A stretch of 64,000 nucleotides of DNA from Zanthoxylum bungeanum (lineage: Eukaryota; Streptophyta; Magnoliopsida; Sapindales; Rutaceae): assembly GCA_019454045.1 (NCBI GenBank), contig SKCR01033657.1, positions 186,001 through 250,000 on the forward strand, given 5' to 3'. Position 1 is the first letter of the stretch; the number at the start of each line of letters is the position of its first letter. The notes beneath the pieces are model-generated. The model did no database searches, was not told the origin of the DNA, and saw nothing but the letters and a program-made list of their open reading frames with translations. Both the position numbers and the translations under genes were made by a program. This document shows positions 58,340 through 64,000 of the stretch, piece after piece.

Positions 58340-61321
58340 TGTAGGCACTGCATTTTTACACATAAGTCCCTATGATGAGTCTCATTTTGGAGACACTACC
58401 TTTTAAGTCACGGAGGTCACGGGAAACAGACATCGGAAGGGGAAATTCAGAATAAACAAGGTTCACTGTTTTCGTTCGTGCTGCGTTCGTGTTTACGTTC
58501 GAACGTCAAACGGATTGCGGGCGTTCGTGCCGCGTTCGAGGAAGCGTTCGAACGGTGTCGGTAATTCTGGTTTTGCTGCTAGCCTCACATCCAGCCCAAT
58601 TAGCCCCCCAAAGCCCATAAACACATCCCAATTTAAATAAATAATATTAATTAAAACATTAACTAAATAAGATAATAATTAAATTAATTAAATAATTAAA
58701 TAAAACATATACCAAACATAAAATAAACAATTACCAACTTAAACTAAAATCATGCCTAAATTAAACAAATCACATACTAATCAAAATATAATCATGCCTA
58801 ATTAAAATCAATCAACCAATTATATTCCCAATCTAATAAGATTATTCCCAAACTTAAAATATTGTATTCCTAATCCAAGCCAATCAAATATTCAACCTTC
58901 CCTATCTAGCCAAGATTTGTCCCCCCTCAATCTTTGACTTCCCTTACCAAACCAAATCAAATCCCTCTTAATTAGCCAAATCCATTTCCTTGTCAAGCCT
59001 AACCTTTGCCTATAAAAAGAACCCTTCACACAACCTAATCAGGCCGAAGGCATAGAATTCACACCCAAACTCTCTCGAAATCTCTCTAGACTCTCTCTAC
59101 ACACCCAAGACTAAACAAAAGAAAAACACACTTGACATATCACAAAAAGAGAACAAAAGAGCCCCAACCATCTCCTCTATAGCCGAAAACCACCTCCGTA
59201 AACCCCCCACACATCACCGAAACAGCCACCTATACAGCAGCCCTTCACCACCGAAAATTACCACAAAAAACCACAATGTATTACACGCCCAAACAGCAGC
59301 AAAATCACCTTAACAGCAGCCCAAATCCTTAAAAACAGTAACATAAAAACTGCATAGATAATCTTAAAAATAATCACACATAATTGCACTAAGAACCCAC
59401 ACAAACTTGGAATAGTTTATTGAAAACGTTAAAACAGGTGGCCTGTGCAGTGAGCAGCAAGACAGAGGCCGAATAGGAGCAGAACGGAGTTCGAAGAACC
59501 AGTGAACCAGAAAAGTTGCGGAGCTTTACCCCTTCCGATCTCCGTGAAACGCGAGTCCGAGAGACGCCTTGAAAGGTTAGACCTGAGGGTATCTTTCACA
59601 CTTGTTTTCTTTTTCCGCATTATTTATTAAGTATTACTTGTATGTTGTCATGTGGAATGCATGTTGTGGTCTTTGAGTAGATAAACATGCATGAATTATG
59701 AGATGTAATATGTTGTGGGTATTGGATGAATGAGAGATGTGTCACTCTCGCGGTATATCGGATGGAAACCCGGACATAAATTTCATAGCCGATTCCGAAT
59801 GGACGGTAATATGATCTGTACTCGGGCCACAACTCCACGTACCGCTTGGGTAAACGGCACCATCTTTCTTTTGTTGTGTTGCTTTTGTTTATTTAGTTTT
59901 CTTTACTTGAATTCAATATGTTGTTTAGTTATGCATGATTCAACCAAGCGCATTGGCTTAGTGAGTTAGTCCAAAGGTCCTCCATTTGGGAGACAAGAGC
60001 CGAAAAGGCCACCTTTGTGACACTACTTCGCCGCGCCGGTTGATGTGTGTTCGGTTGGATGCGAGATACGTTCAATCGGGCATACTTAGTTTGATATTAT
60101 TATCTTTATTTTCGTATGCATAATTCAATCAAGCGCATGGGCTTAGTAAGTGTGATGTGAGATCCCCTATGGGGAGGGGCTAAAAGCCCTTTACCACGAT
60201 GCTTTGCCGCGCCAATTGATGTGTGTTCGGTTGGATACAAGATACGTTCAATCGGGCACACTATGTCTGATATTATTTATTTCATGTGTTGTGATGTGAC
60301 GCGCATGGGCTTAGTATGTTGGTCTAAAGGTCATCTCTTTGAGAGATCAAGAGCCGCAAAAGGCCACCTTTACGGCAGTACTTCGCCGCGCCCCCTTCAT
60401 TTTGTTGTCTATATATTGCGTCCCATTTCATGCATCAGGTCTGTTCCCGTTCGAACGCGTTTACGAACGCAACTCGAACGCGCATGCGTTTTTGCCTTAT
60501 CATGCATCAGGTCTCATTTCCGTTCGAACGCGTTTACGAACGCCATACGAACGTGAGCATTCTGTTTCATTTCCATTCAAACGCGTTTACGAACGCCATA
60601 CGAACGTGAGCATTCTGTTTCATTTCCGTTCAAACGCGTTTACGAACGCTACACGAACGCACACACACTGAACTGAGTCCTCTTCATTAGATTTCATGCA
60701 TAGTTTTCCTAGTAGCTATCTCCACATGTATAAATGCAAATATGTTGATTCATATGCTTGTGTCATGATAACATTTGGATATTATTTCTTGCGGTATATC
60801 GGATGGAAACCCAGACGTAAATTCCGTAGCCGATTCCGAATGGACGGTAGTGCGGTCTGTACTTGGGCTACAATTCCACGTACCGCTTGGAAAAATGCCC
60901 ATATGTGTGCTTGTATGGTTAATATGTGTGCTTGTGCTTTCCTGAATGTGATATGCAAATAAAGTTGTATGTTTGTTGCTATCTTGATATATGTTAAGCA
61001 TGCAATTTTAAATGTGAGATATATGTGAAATGCGTACATAAGTTTTATTTTGCATATGAGAATTTAGAAGCATGATACTCTTGGAAATAAGTGTTACTTA
61101 AGCTTGATTAAATTATTACATAAATCATTTTATTACAAGTGACATAAGTAAGGGACCATTCCGAACCCAACGGTTTGAGGTCTTCCCTTGCGAGGGGTGA
61201 GTGCGGCCTTAAATCTCATTTTCCCGGTTCACCACCGTGGCGTGCGACTCCATGTTATTTCGTACTTCCCAAACTAGGCCGCGAGCCTAGGAACGACGTC
61301 GCCCAGGTCCTGTTGTCTACA
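58340..61321 (+). repeat. Ogre left LTR with internal modules
   Basis: Inside the LTR are a first block of CGTTCG/GTTCGAACG motifs (58483-58553) and a GCGGTATATCGG...GTACCGCTTGG module twice (59748-59853, 60790-60893). Three tandem units start at GCGCAT(T/G)GGCTTAG (59951, 60134, 60301). An array of CGTTCGAACGCGTTTACGAACGC motifs lies at 60440-60665. CCTATAAAAAG at about 59008 is the likely TATA box. No coding frame is convincing. Confidence 0.85.
60440..60665 (+). repeat. Palindromic GTTCGAACGCGTTTACGAACGC array
   Basis: Four copies. The core starts at about 60448, 60521, 60574 and 60627; the last three are spaced exactly 53 bases and the first is 73 before. Each has a CGTTCGAACG or CATTCAAACG palindrome, an ACGCGT and a second CGAACG. 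ORFs here (for example 60339-60671) are translations of the repeat. Confidence 0.9.
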
Positions 61322-61324
61322 GTC

Positions 61325-61343
61325 TGGCGACTCCACCGGGGAT
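61325..61343 (+). other. Ogre primer-binding site
   Basis: TGGCGACTCCACCGGGGAT lies three bases after the LTR. It is complementary in type to the 3' end of arginine tRNA, as established for Ogre elements. The older copy at 32833 reads TGGCGACTCCACTGGGGA. Confidence 0.88.
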
Positions 61344-62480
61344 ATAGAATTGGCCCCGAAATATTGACTTGTGATGTTTGGATTTATGTTTTAATTGACC
61401 GTGTCTATAGTGGATAAAGTGAGGGTTTAATCAAAGGCATTTTAGGCTAGGTAATGGTTTGGTGTCTCCCTTCATTCACTACCTTTCTAGAAGGAAAAGC
61501 TGTGAAGGCACCTAGATAGCCATCTACTCGTAGCCTATTGTGATAGACTAATTTGGAGGACTCGTTGTTTATTCCTGACAACAAGCGATAAGAGCCTAAG
61601 AGGCTTGGGTATTTAAGTGAGCCTCGCTCCACCTTCCCTCTGGGGGATCTACAACGGGAAATCCATTTGACAGTCCGTCACACACCATAGCACATTGGCA
61701 CGTACCTTAGTGTATAAAAAAGGGTGCGCTCACTTGGTTGCTCGAACCCTTGAGTGGGGAGACCTAGTTGTGGGCCATCCTTCGCCGGTGAGAGCCTTTG
61801 TCTATACTCTTACTAACCCACCCATAGACCGGGTTGGCTAAAGTAACAATTATTTCCTTGAATATGTGCTTGTGGACCATCCTTATTTGGATGCAGTTGG
61901 ACTATTGTCAGAAATACGGGCTTGCTGGGCCATTTAAACTGGGGCAAGTTCGCACCTTATGACTATTAGGCCAAAAGCTTCTGAAATGTTGATGGGCCAC
62001 TTTGTAAAAATTATTATGTCATGTTTGCATCATCTTTCTTGTGTTTGGGAACATCGTCGTTTGGATCCGTTTGGACCATGTGCTATGGGATATGGGCTTG
62101 TTGGGCCATTTAAACTGGGACAAGAACGTATCTCATGACTATTGGGCCAAAGGCGTCTAAGTGTTGATGGGCCACTTTGTACTTGTGTTCGGAACATTAC
62201 CATTTGGCTTTAGTTGGGCTCCTTGTCATAAGATGTGAACTCGTTGGGCCATTTAAACTGGGATGGGTTCACTCTTGTGACAATTAGCCCGAAAAATTCT
62301 AAAATGGTAACGGGCCGATTTGTGTGAAAATTTAATTGATTAGTATATTATATATGTTACATGCATCTCACGCACCTCATGCATACATACATCATGTTAA
62401 CTCTTGTGTTCTGAAAGCCATCATAGATTCCCGTTGGGTTAGAAAAAAAGGGAAGACTCACCAAAATACTGAGAACAGAC
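61344..62480 (+). other. Ogre untranslated leader with tandem motifs
   Basis: TGGGCCATTTAAACTGGG recurs at 61925, 62102 and 62245 within units of about 140-180 bases that also share GATGGGCCACTTTG and TTTGG...GTTGGACC pieces. No ORF. The older copy at 32851-33890 has the same order. Confidence 0.8.
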
Positions 62481-63757
62481 ATGAGTGAATCAGATATTGA
62501 GGTATCCCGGATAGATCAGTTGGAAAATGGCTTCGCCAAGATTACTGAACAGTTGCAAGCCTTGACTACTGCCATGACAAATATGGCTGTGCCCCGGCCG
62601 GGGGAGATTCTGAGAACGTAAGGCGTGATGAGCCTCCGAATGGGTTAGGGGATGATGTCCCCACTTTTGATGATGACATGGCAGAATATGCAACAGGCAT
62701 AGTGATTGGGTCTCAGGCCGAGATACAGAAACTCAGGGATCAGGTTGAATTCGTTACCCGCATGATGAGGGGTAAGAATGAAGATTTGCTAGATTATGAG
62801 ACAATGAAGTTTGAGGAGCAGTTGCCAGCGCAGTTTAAGATGCCGGATTTGGCTAAGTTCAATGGGAATGGAGATCCGAGGGTGCATCTCCGTCAGTATG
62901 TGTATGTTATGAGTTCAGTTGGCCTGTCTCAGCGCCAAGTACAAAAGATGTTCGGGATGTCACTCGAGGGGGCACCCGTAGTATGGTACCATAACCTAGA
63001 CAAGCAGGTTAAGGAAGATTGGAGGGAGCTAGCTGATGCTTTCTTAAAACAATATGTCACGGACCTGGAGATTGACTTGTCACTCCGTGACTTAGAAAAT
63101 ATCAAGCAGAAGCCGGAGGAAAATTTCAAGGAATATGTGGACCGCTGGAGGAGCCAGCTTCTGAAGATGCAGACCCGGCCCTCAGAAAAGGACCAGATCA
63201 AAATGATCATCAAGGGCACCAAGCCCTCTATTTATGGCAAACTGAGGAGAATGACTTCGATGATTACTGATTTTCGACAGCTGAGGGAGACAATTATGGA
63301 TATTGAGGAGGAGGAAGCCGAGAACAGAAAGTTTTATGGACAGAACAGAAGGAATATTGGGGGACATTTAGGGACTATGCCTGCTACTGCTGAAGTCACT
63401 GCCATTAAGAACAGACAATTTTCTAACCTTGGTAAGCCTCTTTCAAAGGTATTCGAAAAGCTGAAGGCGCATGGACTCTTAAAACCTTTGGAACCTAGGC
63501 CCATTCCAAATCTTGTGCCACCTCACATGAACTTAAACTTATACTGTCACTTCCACCAAGAAAAAGGCCATGACACCGAAAACTGCGCCCGCCTCAGACA
63601 TGAAATCCAAAACCTCATCGATGCCCATACAATACCCAACCCAGAGAAAGAACAACCCAACGCACACAGAAATCCCCTGCCCAACTACATGATCAACTCT
63701 GGCCTACCCGAAACCCTTATCCTCCAAACTCTCAACCACTCAGCTTCATGGGAATAA
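62481..63757 (+). CDS. Ogre-type Gag, one frameshift
   Basis: Starts at ATG 62481 (MSESDIEVSRIDQLENGF). The frame is thrown off at a CCCCGGCCGGGGG run (about 62592-62605), giving a TAA at 62619. The other phase is open from that run onward (ENVRRDEPPNG), and ATG 62678 opens 359 codons. These hold the gypsy Gag core: the KFNGNGDPRVHLRQYV segment, WYHNLDKQVKEDWRELADAF, an ENFKEYVDRWRSQL segment and a MIIKGTKPSIYG segment. A CHFHQEKGHDTENC motif follows, the unusual zinc-binding form typical of Ogre/Tat Gag. The stop at 63757 lies just before another open phase to about 63870, so a second shift is possible. Gag would assemble the particle. Confidence 0.88.
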
Positions 63758-64000
63758 GGGATAACAATGGTGAAGAACCATGGGCTGAAGAAGAAGGCAC
63801 TGTTGTTTCTCCTAGTTTATCTTGCACTTTTAATAAAGACATTGATTTTGTTCGAACGTTTCCTCAACAATAATAAAGGCGGTCATTTCATTTATCTGCC
63901 TAAGACTATTACTTTCAAACTTGCAACATGAATGTGTTCAATCTTGGTAATGTGATACTCAGAACGTAGGGAATCCTCAAAAGAAGCAAGCAGAAAAGAT
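63758..64000 (+). other. Sequence after Ogre gag, cut by window end
   Basis: A further phase (starting near 63750, with DNNGEEPWAEEEG and SCTFNKDID-like wording) runs to about 63872 and may be the true Gag C-terminus. No protease site is seen before the window ends. Confidence 0.4.

Larger units (their letters stand above)
58340..64000 (+). mobile_element. Ogre/Tat-type gypsy element, 5' part
   Basis: The LTR runs from TGTAGGCAC (58340) to TGTCTACA (61321), 2982 bp, with matching TGTAG/CTACA ends. The PBS is of arginine-tRNA type, followed by a 1.1-kb leader with tandem motifs and a large gag. These are the hallmarks of Ogre-like elements. It sits in the right LTR of H; GACAT (58335-58339) is the expected target, and its second copy must lie beyond the window. 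Pol, 3' LTR and total length are out of view. Confidence 0.88.

Noticed and set aside
60221..60671. Two overlapping 110-codon ORFs in the Ogre LTR
   Set aside because: They read through tandem noncoding repeats in different frames and show the repeat period, not protein features.

Overview
The window looks like a repeat-rich, gene-poor stretch of an angiosperm nuclear genome, probably a eudicot. The evidence is AT-rich DNA, one host gene with six short exons joined by GT-AG introns, and plant-type LTR retrotransposons over most of the remaining bases. I see no bacterial operons, phage genes, CRISPR array, rRNA or tRNA gene.

Five copies of one Ty1/copia family, called alpha here, dominate. 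Its LTR is about 2.0-2.1 kb, starts TGTTGGACA and is preceded by an AAGTGGGAGAT-type polypurine tract. The copies are alpha1 (1-566, LTR end), alpha2 (2715-7369, minus), alpha3 (11481-21725, complete), alpha4 (about 34970-39734, minus) and alpha5 (44722-51834). Other elements are copia fragment K (567-2714, minus), beta LTRs (2993-5614, 39735-41498, 41645-42613), copia element B (8852-27171), a gypsy-like LTR derivative F, a deleted copia element H (55957-58339), and Ogre/Tat-type gypsy elements at about 31030-34888 and 58340-64000.

Layout. 1-7369: K is broken by the alpha2 LTR, which is itself split by a solo beta LTR. 7370-8851: a copia LTR fragment, then host-like sequence with a possible terminal exon. 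8852-27171: element B with target duplication TATCT; its gag is split by alpha3 with target duplication TAATG. 27172-29614: upstream region and the two-MATH-domain gene. 29615-34970: AT-rich spacer with a duplicated module, then two Ogre-like pieces head to head. 34970-53065: alpha4, two opposed beta fragments, F, and alpha5 truncated at an AT microsatellite. 53066-55956: host-like spacer with an LTR-like block, a long hairpin and a small ORF. 55957-64000: element H, whose right LTR is split by an Ogre element that runs off the window.

No retrotransposon here has an undamaged gag-pol. B is closest, with a 631-codon RT-RNase H frame. The points most worth following are an extra gag-like ORF behind a splice-acceptor-like site in B, splice-donor-like sites kept at the same place in the U5 of every alpha LTR, the contrast in alpha3 between similar LTRs and a ruined interior (suggesting movement in trans), and palindrome-rich tandem modules in the Ogre LTR. 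I did not find a clearly new biological system; these are leads inside transposable elements.
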